From Robertkochia sediminum (GTDB taxonomy: Bacteria > Bacteroidota > Bacteroidia > Flavobacteriales > Flavobacteriaceae): DNA of 64,000 bases. Below are positions 7,268-15,197 of this stretch, one piece after another. The stretch is from contig NZ_JADMKT010000077.1 in NCBI RefSeq assembly GCF_016786255.1, forward strand, positions 248,001 through 312,000, given 5' to 3'. Below the pieces are notes generated by a model, which made no database searches, was not told where the DNA came from, and saw only the letters and a program-made list of their open reading frames with translations. Both the position numbers and the translations under genes were made by a program. The stretch's first letter is position 1; each line of letters starts with the position of its first letter.

Positions 7268-8479
7268 TTAACTAAACTTTTGCCTAAGGGCTTCCATGTC
7301 TTTTTTAACTTTTTGATCCAGGATTTTTGCATAATGTTGGGTTGTACTGAGATTTTTGTGTCCCAGCATTTTACTCACGGATTCGATAGGCACACCATTG
7401 GAAAGGGTAACCGTTGTAGCAAAAGTATGTCTTGCCAGATGGGTTGAAAGATTTTTGCGAATTCCTGTCAAATCAGCAATTTCTTTTAAGTAAGCATTCA
7501 TTTTTTGATTGGTAGGAACTGGAAGTAAATACGCCGAGGAGACTTTATTTGGATCACGATTGTATTTGCTAATTATACCTCTAGGAATTGATAAAAGCGG
7601 TATGTTACTTTTTGTTTTTGTTTTGGTTCTTCTTGTTTTTATCCAAGCTGTACCATCCAAATCAAATTTGATATCATCTGCGTTTAGTTTCTTTACATCA
7701 GCATATGCCAGTCCGGTAAAACAGCAAAAAATGAATACATCGCGAACTTGTTCTAGGCGGTCGATTCCAAAGTTTTTTTCCAGAAGTATAGAGATTTCGC
7801 CCTCTGTAAGGAAATCTCTTTCTACCGGTTTTAGTTTCGAATTCCAGTTAATGAATGGATCTTTTTTTATCCATTCATTAGCAATGGCAATTCTGATTAT
7901 TTTTTTAAAATTGGTTATATACTTAATAGCAGTATTGTGTCCACAATTGCGTTCTGTTTTTAAGTAGTATTCGAATCCATTGATAAACTTTAGATCAACT
8001 TTAGTTATCAGGAGGTCTTTCTTTTTATAGGCTTTTCTAATATAGTTTGCGACATGCATTTTTGCAGTTCGATATCGCTCTGCAGTTCCTGAAGCAAAAT
8101 CTTTTCCTATAAGTGAGTCCACTTGATCATTGTGTTCCTTAAAGACCTCAAGCAACATCCTTTTTCTATCATCCTTTCCGAAATATGTATTTCGTAATGC
8201 CTTAGCTGTAAGCTCTCTATTTTCATTAATATATTGTTGGTGAATTTGTAATAACCTTGAACGAATATTGGATAGGTAATTATTTAATTCTTGACCGGAA
8301 GCATTGTTAAGGTTTACCATCCCAGCTTTGGCTATCCAGCGGGCAGGATCCACTTTTCTATTTACACTAAACTCGACACGACTTCCATCTATGGTGATCC
8401 TTAGATAAATATTACAGAGTCCATTTATATCTGCCTTACTGGGTTTGATAAAATAGCGAAAAGAGACACGTTGATTCAT
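7268..8479 (-). CDS. Bacteroidetes-type tyrosine recombinase (island integrase)
   Basis: About 403 residues if started at MNQRVSFRYF; an upstream in-frame ATG at 8515 would add 12 residues. An N-terminal arm-binding region and a SAM-like core-binding region precede the catalytic domain. Counting from the upstream ATG, the catalytic residues are the beta-hairpin Lys in KTRRTKTK (about 293-300), HLAR (359-362), LGHKN (His386) and the nucleophile Tyr395 in HYAKI. The box I Arg is replaced by Ala270 in TGLAYADV, as in IntDOT-like enzymes that lack this Arg. It is a phage/ICE-type integrase and not an IntI: I see no IntI-specific insertion. It lies next to the 3' end of tRNA-Ser, the usual target of such enzymes, and probably placed the AT-rich island to its left. 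Confidence 0.85.
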   Translation of the reverse strand: MNQRVSFRYFIKPSKADINGLCNIYLRITIDGSRVEFSVNRKVDPARWIAKAGMVNLNNASGQELNNYLSNIRSRLLQIHQQYINENRELTAKALRNTYFGKDDRKRMLLEVFKEHNDQVDSLIGKDFASGTAERYRTAKMHVANYIRKAYKKKDLLITKVDLKFINGFEYYLKTERNCGHNTAIKYITNFKKIIRIAIANEWIKKDPFINWNSKLKPVERDFLTEGEISILLEKNFGIDRLEQVRDVFIFCCFTGLAYADVKKLNADDIKFDLDGTAWIKTRRTKTKTKSNIPLLSIPRGIISKYNRDPNKVSSAYLLPVPTNQKMNAYLKEIADLTGIRKNLSTHLARHTFATTVTLSNGVPIESVSKMLGHKNLSTTQHYAKILDQKVKKDMEALRQKFS

Positions 8480-8670
8480 TTTACATTTATTTCCCCCTTT
8501 TAAGGTAGAAAACATCCTTGAAAATCAAAAACGCAAAAATGCACAAATACCAGTAAAATCAATGGTTTTGAGCTAATTCGGGGGACTTTTTAGAAATTTG
8601 AAATCTCCCCCGAATTTGCCACTTTTTATAGCTTGTTATTTGATATCAAATGAAATCAATAAAAATGAAA

Positions 8671-8701
8671 AACCCCGTAAACACTGGTGTTTTACGGGGT
8701 T
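8671..8701 (-). terminator. Terminator of tRNA-Ser
   Basis: AACCCCGTAAA (8671-8681) and TTTACGGGGTT (8691-8701) form an 11 bp stem with a 9-base loop. In the minus direction it lies 25 bases after the tRNA 3' end and is followed by a T-rich stretch, as expected for a rho-independent terminator. Confidence 0.75.
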
Positions 8702-8726
8702 TGGAGGAACTTTGAAGTTCGTTCAG

Positions 8727-8811
8727 CGGAGAAAGAGGGATTCGAACCCCCGGAGGTGTGACCCTCAACAGTTTTCAAGACTGCCGCATTCGACCACTCT
8801 GCCATTTCTCC
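8727..8811 (-). tRNA. tRNA-Ser(UGA)
   Basis: An 85-base type II tRNA on the minus strand. The acceptor GGAGAAA (8811-8805) pairs with TTTCTCC (8734-8728), with discriminator G (8727). The anticodon loop reads CTTGAAA with anticodon TGA, the T-arm holds GTTCGAATC, and a variable arm of the Ser type is present. CCA is not encoded. The 3' end faces the integrase and the AT-rich island, so this tRNA is the likely attachment site. The island end with the duplicated tRNA 3' tail is not seen in the window and should lie left of position 1. Confidence 0.95.
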
Positions 8812-8850
8812 TTGCAACGTTACAGGCGTTTTATCCTGCGATTGCGGGTG

Positions 8851-8879
8851 CAAATATAGAAAGCTTTTTTATTTTTCAA
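8851..8879 (-). promoter_or_regulatory. Promoter of tRNA-Ser
   Basis: On the minus strand, TTG (8879-8877), 18 bases, then TATATTTG (8858-8851) match the Bacteroidota sigma-A consensus TTG-N17-23-TAnnTTTG. It lies about 40 bases before the tRNA 5' end. Confidence 0.7.
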
Positions 8880-9009
8880 CAACTATTTTTTGATTTTTTT
8901 TCGCCTTAAACCGGGATTGTTTTCCCGCGCTCTGCTTTTCAGTCATTTAAGGTTTCGGTAAGGGTATTTCGAACGAATGACTTATTTTAGTCCAAGCTAA
9001 ACCTGTTAC

Positions 9010-9762
9010 ATGTCACCCATACTGGAGATCCTTATTCTTGTGGTGGTGGGCTTTATCGTTGGGGTGATCAATACGATCTCCGGAGGCGGTTCCATGCTCA
9101 CCCTGCCTATCCTCATCTTTTTTCTCGGCGATTCGGCTATGGCCAACGGTACGAATCGTGTAGCGATCTTTCTGCAGACCATCTCGTCTATAGCGGGATT
9201 CCGGTCCAAAGGGCTTACCATTCCCAAACCCAGTTGGTGGTTAGGGGTGGCGGCAACCATTGGTGCTTTTATCGGTTCGTTGATCGCTGTGGATATCAGC
9301 AATACGGTCTTCAACCGAATTCTGGCCATCTTTATGATCGTGATTGTAGCCTTTATGGTGCTTAAACCTACCAAAAACCTGAATGACCTGGCTGAGCGGT
9401 TTACCGGAAAATACTTTTGGGGAAGTCTTATTGCTTTCTTCTTTATCGGGATCTATGGCGGATTCCTGCAGGCGGGTACCGGGATCTTTATGCTCCTGGC
9501 CCTATCCTCGATCAATCAAATGACCCTGGTGCGTTCGAACCTGGTCAAAGCGGTGGTCATGCTAATCTATACGGCCGTGAGTCTTTCGGTATTCTTCTAT
9601 CACGATAAGGTCAATCTCAAATACGGACTCCTCCTGGCTTCGGGGCAGTTCGTAGGAGGTTGGGTGAGCAGCCGGTGGTCGGTGGCCAAGGGCGACGGAC
9701 TCGTTAAAACCTTCCTCATTATCATGGTGATCGCCATGGCCGTTAAGCTCTGGTTATTTTAA
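9010..9762 (+). CDS. TauE/SafE family sulfite/anion permease
   Basis: A 250-residue integral membrane protein with about eight hydrophobic segments. It has the TauE/SafE N-terminus GFIVGVINTISGGGSMLTLP (residues 15-34) and the second-half repeat FIGIYGGFLQAGTGIF. Family members export or import sulfite, sulfoacetate or other organic anions; the substrate cannot be read from sequence. Length is normal for the family. The ATG at 9010 is the first in frame before the conserved TM1. It stands alone between the tRNA gene and a nitroreductase gene that has its own promoter. GC content is visibly higher than in the island, marking the return to core chromosome. Confidence 0.85.
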   Translation: MSPILEILILVVVGFIVGVINTISGGGSMLTLPILIFFLGDSAMANGTNRVAIFLQTISSIAGFRSKGLTIPKPSWWLGVAATIGAFIGSLIAVDISNTVFNRILAIFMIVIVAFMVLKPTKNLNDLAERFTGKYFWGSLIAFFFIGIYGGFLQAGTGIFMLLALSSINQMTLVRSNLVKAVVMLIYTAVSLSVFFYHDKVNLKYGLLLASGQFVGGWVSSRWSVAKGDGLVKTFLIIMVIAMAVKLWLF

Positions 9763-9796
9763 GGATTACTTTAGAATCGTATCTTATCAAAAACCT

Positions 9797-9804
9797 TACT
9801 TTTG
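9797..9804 (+). promoter_or_regulatory. -7 element TACTTTTG before the nitroreductase gene
   Basis: TACTTTTG fits TAnnTTTG and lies 19 bases before the ATG at 9823. A weak -33 element (TTTAG, 9770-9774) is 22 bases upstream. It supports the choice of ATG 9823 over the TTG at 9802. Confidence 0.55.
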
Positions 9805-9822
9805 CAAAAAAATTGCAAAACA

Positions 9823-10452
9823 ATGAATGTACTAGATGCCCTGGAATGGCGATATGCCACCAAGAAGTTTGATGCCGATAAAAAACTGCCGGTAGAAAAG
9901 ATCGATACCCTTAAAAGTGCGTTTAACCTTACGGCTACCTCTTTCGGACTCCAGCCGGTACGTCTGTTGGTGATCGGAAACCAGAAGATCAAAGAAGAAC
10001 TCGTTCAACATAGTTTCAATCAGCAGCAGGTGGCCGATGCCTCTCATTTACTGGTATTCGCTGTAGAAACCGATATCGACGAAAAATACATCCAGAGCTA
10101 CTTTGATCGCGTAAAAGATATTCGCCAGACCCCGGATGAGGTCCTAAAACCATTCCGCGATTACCTGGAGACTTCTGTAAAGACCATGGAGACCGGGATC
10201 AAGAAAGAATGGATCGCCAAGCAGGCCTATATCGCTATGGGGAACCTCCTTACCGTTTGTGCTGTAGAGCAGATCGATGCTTGTCCGATGGAAGGCTTTG
10301 TAAATGCAGAATACGATCGCGTATTGGGGCTGGAGGCTAAAGGACTTACCTCAGTTCTGGCCATGCCGGTTGGGTATCGTGCTCAAGACGATATGTTTGC
10401 CGGTTTTAAAAAGGTACGTAAGCAGGTTGAAGAGAGTATTCTGGAGATCTGA
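9823..10452 (+). CDS. NAD(P)H-dependent nitroreductase family oxidoreductase
   Basis: About 209 residues starting MNVLDALEWRYATKKFDADK. The pattern WRYATKKFD carries the N-terminal FMN-phosphate contacts of the NfsB/FRP-like nitroreductases, and GNLLTVCAVEQIDACPMEGF is the conserved core helix followed by the PMEG loop that contacts FMN. The enzyme should be a homodimeric cytoplasmic flavoprotein reducing nitroaromatics, quinones or related compounds with NAD(P)H. The upstream TTG at 9802 lies inside the promoter, so ATG 9823 is preferred. It is a single-gene unit: the next gene has its own promoter-like element at 10489. A more distant family member is at 63131-63859. Confidence 0.88.
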   Translation: MNVLDALEWRYATKKFDADKKLPVEKIDTLKSAFNLTATSFGLQPVRLLVIGNQKIKEELVQHSFNQQQVADASHLLVFAVETDIDEKYIQSYFDRVKDIRQTPDEVLKPFRDYLETSVKTMETGIKKEWIAKQAYIAMGNLLTVCAVEQIDACPMEGFVNAEYDRVLGLEAKGLTSVLAMPVGYRAQDDMFAGFKKVRKQVEESILEI

Positions 10453-10488
10453 TCTTCTTAAAAGCTTCGACTTCACACCTTCCTTTCC

Positions 10489-10496
10489 TATATTTG
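10489..10496 (+). promoter_or_regulatory. -7 element TATATTTG before the DegT-family gene
   Basis: TATATTTG, an exact TAnnTTTG match, lies 22 bases before the ATG at 10518. No clear -33 element is seen. Confidence 0.55.
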
Positions 10497-10517
10497 CGCA
10501 AAACATCAAAGCGTATT

Positions 10518-11720
10518 ATGCCAGGATTTGAATTATTCGGTGATCAGGAAAGAGAAGAAGTAAATAAAGTATTGGATACCGGGGTGCTTATGCGCTACGG
10601 ATTCGACGGAATGCGTAAAGGGCAGTGGAAGGCTTTAGAGCTGGAGGCTGCCCTTTGCCGTAGAATGGAGGTAAACCACGCCCAGTTGGTGAGTAGCGGT
10701 ACGGCCGCACTTACTGTGGCGCTCGCCAGTGCCGGAGTTGGTGCAGGCGATGAGGTGATCATGCCCACCTTTACCTTCGTTGCCAGTTTTGAGTCTGTAC
10801 TGGCCATCGGGGCCGTTCCCGTTTTGGTCGATATCGACGATACCCTTACCCTGGATCCCAAAGCCGTGGCTGCAGCCATTACTCCCAGAACCAAGGTGGT
10901 CATGCCTGTGCATATGTGCGGTTCGATGGCCGATCTGGATGCGCTTAAGGAACTGTGCGATAAACACGATATCTTGCTCATCGAAGATGCCTGCCAGGCC
11001 ATTGGTGGTACCTATAAGGGCAAACCACTCGGGAGTATCGGAGACCTGGGATGTTTTTCTTTTGACTACGTAAAAACCATTACCTGTGGTGAGGGAGGAG
11101 CCCTGATCACCAATAACGAAACCTATAAGAAGCACGCCGATCATTATTCCGATCATGGCCATGACCATGTCGGGAACGACAGGGGAGCAGAGTCCCATCC
11201 ATTCCTGGGGTATAATTACCGTATCTCGGAATTGAATGCTGCTGTGGGTGTTGCGCAGATCAAACGCCTGGACGATTTTATAGCCATTCAAAAAGAGCAT
11301 TATTCGACCATAAGAAAAGCATTAGCCGGGGTAGAGGGGGTCACTTTTCGCCGTGTACCGGAAGGGGGAGAGGAGAACTACTCCTTTTTAAACATCTTCC
11401 TGCCGGATGAAGAGATGGCCAGAAAAGCGCATAAGGCCCTATCTGAAGCAGGTATCGACGGCTGCTTCTACTGGTTTGACAACAACTGGCATTATATCAA
11501 AAAGTGGGATCACCTGAAGAAGGCGACCAGCCTTGGAAAACTACCACAGGATGTGCTGGACAACCTTCCGGACCACGAGGGAGCAGACTTCAGTGCTTCC
11601 GACCATTGGATGGGAAGAAACATATCTGTACTCATCAAATTAGGTTGGGATCAGGAAACGGTAGCTTCACGAGCGTCGACCATGGCAGAAGTCCTGGAAA
11701 CGGTGCTGAAAGCTGGGTAA
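10518..11720 (+). CDS. DegT/DnrJ/EryC1/StrS family PLP-dependent sugar aminotransferase
   Basis: A 400-residue fold-type I aminotransferase. Conserved parts are SSGTAALTVAL (PLP phosphate site), MPTFTFVASFESVLAIGA, DACQAIGG (Asp contacting the pyridine N), and FSFDYVKTITCGEGGAL with the Schiff-base Lys. The N-terminus MPGFELFGDQEREEV and the His-rich stretch DHYSDHGHDHVG recall KdnA, the transaminase making 8-amino-Kdo. I rate that as a suggestion only, because no kdnB-like dehydrogenase is next to it. It probably makes an amino sugar for lipopolysaccharide or a glycan. Start chosen at ATG 10518, downstream of the promoter; a TTG at 10494 overlaps the promoter element. Confidence 0.85.
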   Translation: MPGFELFGDQEREEVNKVLDTGVLMRYGFDGMRKGQWKALELEAALCRRMEVNHAQLVSSGTAALTVALASAGVGAGDEVIMPTFTFVASFESVLAIGAVPVLVDIDDTLTLDPKAVAAAITPRTKVVMPVHMCGSMADLDALKELCDKHDILLIEDACQAIGGTYKGKPLGSIGDLGCFSFDYVKTITCGEGGALITNNETYKKHADHYSDHGHDHVGNDRGAESHPFLGYNYRISELNAAVGVAQIKRLDDFIAIQKEHYSTIRKALAGVEGVTFRRVPEGGEENYSFLNIFLPDEEMARKAHKALSEAGIDGCFYWFDNNWHYIKKWDHLKKATSLGKLPQDVLDNLPDHEGADFSASDHWMGRNISVLIKLGWDQETVASRASTMAEVLETVLKAG

Positions 11721-11736
11721 TTCCCTGAATATTTTC

Positions 11737-12522
11737 TTAGATATAGATCTTGCCTTCGAGGTATAGACGGGCTTCCCCGCTTATGATCACCCGTTCTCCG
11801 CGGTCTTCACAGTGCAGGTAACCCTTTCTGAGGGATAATTGGCGTGCCTCCAATATTTTCTTATCCAATACCTTACTCCAATAAGGGGTTAGGGTGGTGT
11901 GCGCCGATCCGGTCACAGGGTCTTCATCAACGCCGGCCTGGGGGGCAAAGAACCTGGAAACAAAATCAACCTGGTTGCCTCTGGCGGTAACGATGACCCC
12001 ACGCGCATCGAGCAGGTTTACTGCAGGGATATCCGCTTCGAGATTTTTGATGTCTTCTTCAGAATGATAGACCAGCAGGATATCTGTCTTGCCACGAAAG
12101 GCACCAGCCGGGGGAATACTGAACGCCCGTTGGATGTCTTTGGATACAGCAATGGCGGTTACAGGGTCGGCCGGAAAATTAAGGCTTAGCTTATTGCCGT
12201 GTTTTTGTACCTGGAGGTCTCCGCTTCGCGGGGAGTAGAAATTGATAAGTTCACCCTCGTGCCCTTCCTTTTCAAAGAGTACATGAGCCGTAGCCAGGGT
12301 GGCATGGCCGCAAAGGTCGACTTCGGTGGTGGGGGTGAACCACCGCAACTCATAATGATCTTCCCGGGGAATATAAAAAGCAGTTTCAGAGAGGTTGTTC
12401 TCTGCTGCTATCTTTTGCAGCAGGTCGTCTTCCAGCCAGTTTTTCAGCGGACAAACGGCGGCGGGATTGCCGGAAAAGGCTTCTTTAGAAAAGGCGTCTA
12501 CCTGATAGATCTTGAGTTCCAT
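11737..12522 (-). CDS. PhzF family isomerase/epimerase
   Basis: About 261 residues, with the two PhzF halves visible: QVDAFSKEAFSGNPAAV at the start and RFFAPQAGVDEDPVTGSAHTTL in the second half. Glu46 in LSETAF corresponds to the catalytic Glu45 of Pseudomonas PhzF, and DLCGHATLATAHVLF is the conserved phosphate/substrate helix. Most PhzF homologues outside phenazine clusters have no proven substrate. The surrounding genes give no phenazine context, so only the family name is safe. The ATG at 12522 is preferred over GTG at 12528. It converges with the aminotransferase gene and lies downstream of a terminator that ends the dipeptidase gene. Confidence 0.85.
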   Translation of the reverse strand: MELKIYQVDAFSKEAFSGNPAAVCPLKNWLEDDLLQKIAAENNLSETAFYIPREDHYELRWFTPTTEVDLCGHATLATAHVLFEKEGHEGELINFYSPRSGDLQVQKHGNKLSLNFPADPVTAIAVSKDIQRAFSIPPAGAFRGKTDILLVYHSEEDIKNLEADIPAVNLLDARGVIVTARGNQVDFVSRFFAPQAGVDEDPVTGSAHTTLTPYWSKVLDKKILEARQLSLRKGYLHCEDRGERVIISGEARLYLEGKIYI

Positions 12523-12556
12523 ACACACGGGATTATTCCTAATAAAATTAATTAAA

Positions 12557-12581
12557 AAAGCCCTTCGTCATGAAGGGCTTT
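12557..12581 (-). terminator. Terminator of the dipeptidase gene
   Basis: AAAGCCCTTC (12557-12566), loop GTCAT and GAAGGGCTTT (12572-12581) form a 10 bp stem. In the minus direction it follows the dipeptidase stop by about 30 bases and is followed by a T-rich tract. Confidence 0.8.
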
Positions 12582-12612
12582 AAAAATATTGTTTGCTGTT
12601 GGATGGACGTCT

Positions 12613-13926
12613 TTATGAATCTGACTTTTGCAGGGAAGCTGCAACTTGCTCTACTTCTCCCATCACGCGTAGAAGGTTCTCTCCCCATAGCTGTCTGATC
12701 TCTTCTTCAGTATAGCCACGCTTTACCAGTTCGAGGGTCACATTAAAGGTTTCTGATGCGTCATTCCATCCGTATACACCACCGCCACCATCGAAGTCAG
12801 AACTGATCCCAACATGCTTCAATCCGATCTTTTCTACCAGGTAGTCGATATGGTCTACAAAATCTGATACATCTACCGGGTTGTTGGCGATAGCAAAGGC
12901 ATCGATCTCTTCTTTCATAGACGCTCTAAAGTCCATGTATTTGGCGTAATAGGCACTGCGCTCTTCTGCAGGAAGCTGTCTGGCCTCACTGCGGTCCAGA
13001 AGGGTAAATCCTGCCTCTTCTGCTTTTTCTGCGAGCATGGCATTGAGTTTTTCGTTATAAGCCTGGTGCTTTTTGGTATCTACATAGTTACTGAAAGCCA
13101 CGGTCTGTACTACCCCTCCGTTTTCTTTGATCCATTGCAATTGCTCGTCGTCCAGGTTACGGCTGTGATCGCAAATGGCACGGGCAGAAGAGTGGGAGGC
13201 GATAACCGGTGCTTTAGAGAGTTCGATCATCTCTTTAATGGCAGCCTTTGACGGATGCGAAATGTCAACCATCATCCCGTATTTGTTCATTTCGGCAATG
13301 ACCTTTCGCCCCAGTTCACTGAGTCCGTTATGCAGCCATACACTGTCTTGTTCTCCGGTGTTGGAATCAGACAGCTGACTGTGTCCCTGGTGGGCCAGTG
13401 ACATATAGCGGCCACCGAGGTCGTAGAATTTCTTAACGTTGTTGATATCGGTACCAATTGGATATCCGTTCTCGATACCGATCATGGCTACCTTCTTGCC
13501 TTTAGAGGCTATGCTTCGTGCTTCTGCTGCCGTATAAGCCAGTTCAATGGCCTCCGGAGCGATCTCTTCGGTGAGTTTGTGAATGGCTTCGAATTTAGCC
13601 ATGGCGTTCTCGTATGCCTTTTGGTAACCCTCAGTTGTAAGGGTATCCTGCCCGGTGTACACAATGAACCACGCAACATCCAACCCGCCTTCTTCCATTT
13701 TCGGAAGGGTGATCTGTGTGTGCAGGTCCTGGGTGTAGTTGATCGAATCGGTAAAGTTATTCACGTTGATATCACAATGGGTGTCAATGGTGATCACCTT
13801 TTCGTGAATGCTTTTGGCCAGGGCCAGGGTGTCGATGGCCGCTTCTGAAGTCGTGGTGGTTTGAGGCTGCTCTTTACAGGAAAAAAGTGAAAGGGCAGCA
13901 ATGAGGGATAAGAGTGGTTTGCGCAT
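12613..13926 (-). CDS. Membrane dipeptidase (peptidase M19), lipoprotein
   Basis: A 437-residue protein with a lipoprotein signal (LFSC, Cys17) and a TIM-barrel renal-dipeptidase domain. Zinc ligands are visible: HCD (His50, Asp52) in VITIDTHCD, Glu in MIGIENG, His in VDISHPS, and His in IASHSSARAICDHSRN. The ending ISSDFDGGGG is the conserved C-terminal strand. It should hydrolyse dipeptides, possibly including D-residue dipeptides from peptidoglycan, at the outer face of a membrane. The gene is monocistronic, with a well-formed promoter at 13944-13974 and a terminator at 12557-12581. Length and motif set are complete, so it is probably active. Confidence 0.92.
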   Translation of the reverse strand: MRKPLLSLIAALSLFSCKEQPQTTTTSEAAIDTLALAKSIHEKVITIDTHCDINVNNFTDSINYTQDLHTQITLPKMEEGGLDVAWFIVYTGQDTLTTEGYQKAYENAMAKFEAIHKLTEEIAPEAIELAYTAAEARSIASKGKKVAMIGIENGYPIGTDINNVKKFYDLGGRYMSLAHQGHSQLSDSNTGEQDSVWLHNGLSELGRKVIAEMNKYGMMVDISHPSKAAIKEMIELSKAPVIASHSSARAICDHSRNLDDEQLQWIKENGGVVQTVAFSNYVDTKKHQAYNEKLNAMLAEKAEEAGFTLLDRSEARQLPAEERSAYYAKYMDFRASMKEEIDAFAIANNPVDVSDFVDHIDYLVEKIGLKHVGISSDFDGGGGVYGWNDASETFNVTLELVKRGYTEEEIRQLWGENLLRVMGEVEQVAASLQKSDS

Positions 13927-13943
13927 AAAATAAAGTTTATGCC

Positions 13944-13974
13944 GAAAAGTAGCCTTTTTCTTATAAATCTCAAA
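13944..13974 (-). promoter_or_regulatory. Promoter of the dipeptidase gene
   Basis: On the minus strand, TTTG (13974-13971), a spacer of 19 bases, then TACTTTTC (13951-13944) follow the TTTG-N19-TAnnTTTG consensus with one mismatch. It lies 17 bases before the ATG at 13926. Confidence 0.6.
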
Positions 13975-14023
13975 GTCTGCCGCAGTGCAGAATTTCCAAT
14001 AATAGAGGGGAAGGGTTGTGAAT

Positions 14024-15157
14024 TTAGTAATTCACGTATTCCACGATCTCCAGTCCGTAGCCTATGATCCCCACACGCTTGGTTTGCGTGGAGTTGGACA
14101 TGAGGCGGATCTTGGAGATATCCAGGTCGTGCAGGATCTGGGCTCCGATCCCGAAGTCCTTATTGTCCATCACGATCCTAGGCGCTTTCATTTCTCCCTG
14201 ACTTTGAAGCTCTTTAAGCTCTTTAAGGCGTTTGAGCATGTTGATAGAGCTGCTCTCCTGGTTGATGAATACGATGGCTCCGCGGCCTTCCTCGTTTAGC
14301 TGGCGGAACATATGATCCAGCTTCTTGTCGGCATCAGAGGTCAGGGTACCCAGGATATCGTTATTGATCAGGGTCGAATTGATACGGGTAAGCACGGGCT
14401 CATTAGCATTCCACGAACCTTTGGTCAGGGCGATATGCACCTGGTTGTTCGTTGTTTGTTTATAGGCGCGCAAGCGGAAGGTTCCGAAGCGGGTTTCGAT
14501 ATCGAAATCTTCTTTTTTCTCGATAAGGCTGTCGTGCTCCATACGGTAGGCCACGAGGTCTTCGATACTGATGAGTTTCAGGTCGAATCGTTCGGCTACA
14601 TCCACCAGCTGAGGCAGCCTTGCCATGGTGCCGTCCTCGTTCATGATCTCTACGATCACCCCTGCAGGTTGAAGGCCGGCGAGGCGTGCCAGGTCGATAG
14701 CAGCCTCAGTATGTCCGGTACGTCTAAGTACGCCCCCTTCTTTAGCGGTTAGGGGGAAGATGTGTCCGGGTCTGGCCAGGTCTTTAGGCTGGGTATTTCT
14801 GTTGGTAAGCGCCTGAATGGTCAGGGCGCGGTCTGATGCCGATATCCCTGTAGTCACTCCATGTCCACGTAGGTCGATCGAAACGGTAAAGGCCGTTTCC
14901 ATAGGATCGGAATTATTGGTCACCATGGGGTGAAGGTCCAGCTCTTTACAGCGTTGTTCGGTAAGCGGCGTACAGATGAGTCCGCGGCCGTGCTGTGCCA
15001 TGAAATTGATCATTTCCGGGGTCGCTTTCTCGGCGGCGGCAACAAAATCACCTTCGTTTTCCCGGTTTTCATCGTCTACTACGATCACCACTTTTCCCGC
15101 TCTGATGTCGGCAATGGCTTCTTCTATGGAGTTGAGTTTTATCTCTTTTTCAGGCAT
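14024..15157 (-). CDS. ribB: 3,4-dihydroxy-2-butanone 4-phosphate synthase with degenerate GTP cyclohydrolase II domain
   Basis: A two-domain RibBA-like protein, about 377 residues. The N-terminal RibB half is intact: [16 protein letters not shown] binds Mg2+ and substrate, and [16 protein letters not shown] is the second active-site helix. It makes the four-carbon riboflavin precursor from ribulose 5-phosphate. In the RibA half, the zinc-binding stretch that normally reads HSECLTGDVFGSxRCDCG is replaced by [18 protein letters not shown]. All three zinc Cys are gone, as is the catalytic Arg-rich end of RQEGRGIGL (here [10 protein letters not shown]). GTP cyclohydrolase II activity is therefore unlikely, and another RibA should exist elsewhere. 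A start at 15178 would add 7 residues. Confidence 0.88.
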   Translation of the reverse strand: MPEKEIKLNSIEEAIADIRAGKVVIVVDDENRENEGDFVAAAEKATPEMINFMAQHGRGLICTPLTEQRCKELDLHPMVTNNSDPMETAFTVSIDLRGHGVTTGISASDRALTIQALTNRNTQPKDLARPGHIFPLTAKEGGVLRRTGHTEAAIDLARLAGLQPAGVIVEIMNEDGTMARLPQLVDVAERFDLKLISIEDLVAYRMEHDSLIEKKEDFDIETRFGTFRLRAYKQTTNNQVHIALTKGSWNANEPVLTRINSTLINNDILGTLTSDADKKLDHMFRQLNEEGRGAIVFINQESSSINMLKRLKELKELQSQGEMKAPRIVMDNKDFGIGAQILHDLDISKIRLMSNSTQTKRVGIIGYGLEIVEYVNY

Positions 15158-15188
15158 GATGTGCGTTGACTGCTTCACAAATTTTTGG

Positions 15189-15196
15189 CAAAGATA
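15189..15196 (-). promoter_or_regulatory. -7 element TATCTTTG before the ribB gene
   Basis: On the minus strand TATCTTTG matches TAnnTTTG exactly and lies 31 bases before ATG 15157. This favours that start over ATG 15178, which would leave almost no leader. Confidence 0.45.
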
Positions 15197-15197
15197 C

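Noticed and set aside
7268..8479. Integron integrase
   Set aside because: The sequence has the arm-binding, SAM-like and catalytic layout of Bacteroidetes phage/ICE integrases and sits at a tRNA; no IntI-specific insertion seen.
8598..8909. 103-codon plus-strand ORF
   Set aside because: It lies across the tRNA-Ser gene and its terminator on the other strand; no domain.
10635..11300. 221-codon minus-strand ORF inside the DegT-family gene
   Set aside because: Opposite-strand shadow; the forward frame has all catalytic motifs.
14312..14752. 146-codon plus-strand ORF inside the ribB gene
   Set aside because: Antisense shadow of a well-supported gene. The same applies to the long plus-strand ORFs inside ftsK (17902-18582) and in the cyclase gene (52393-52848).
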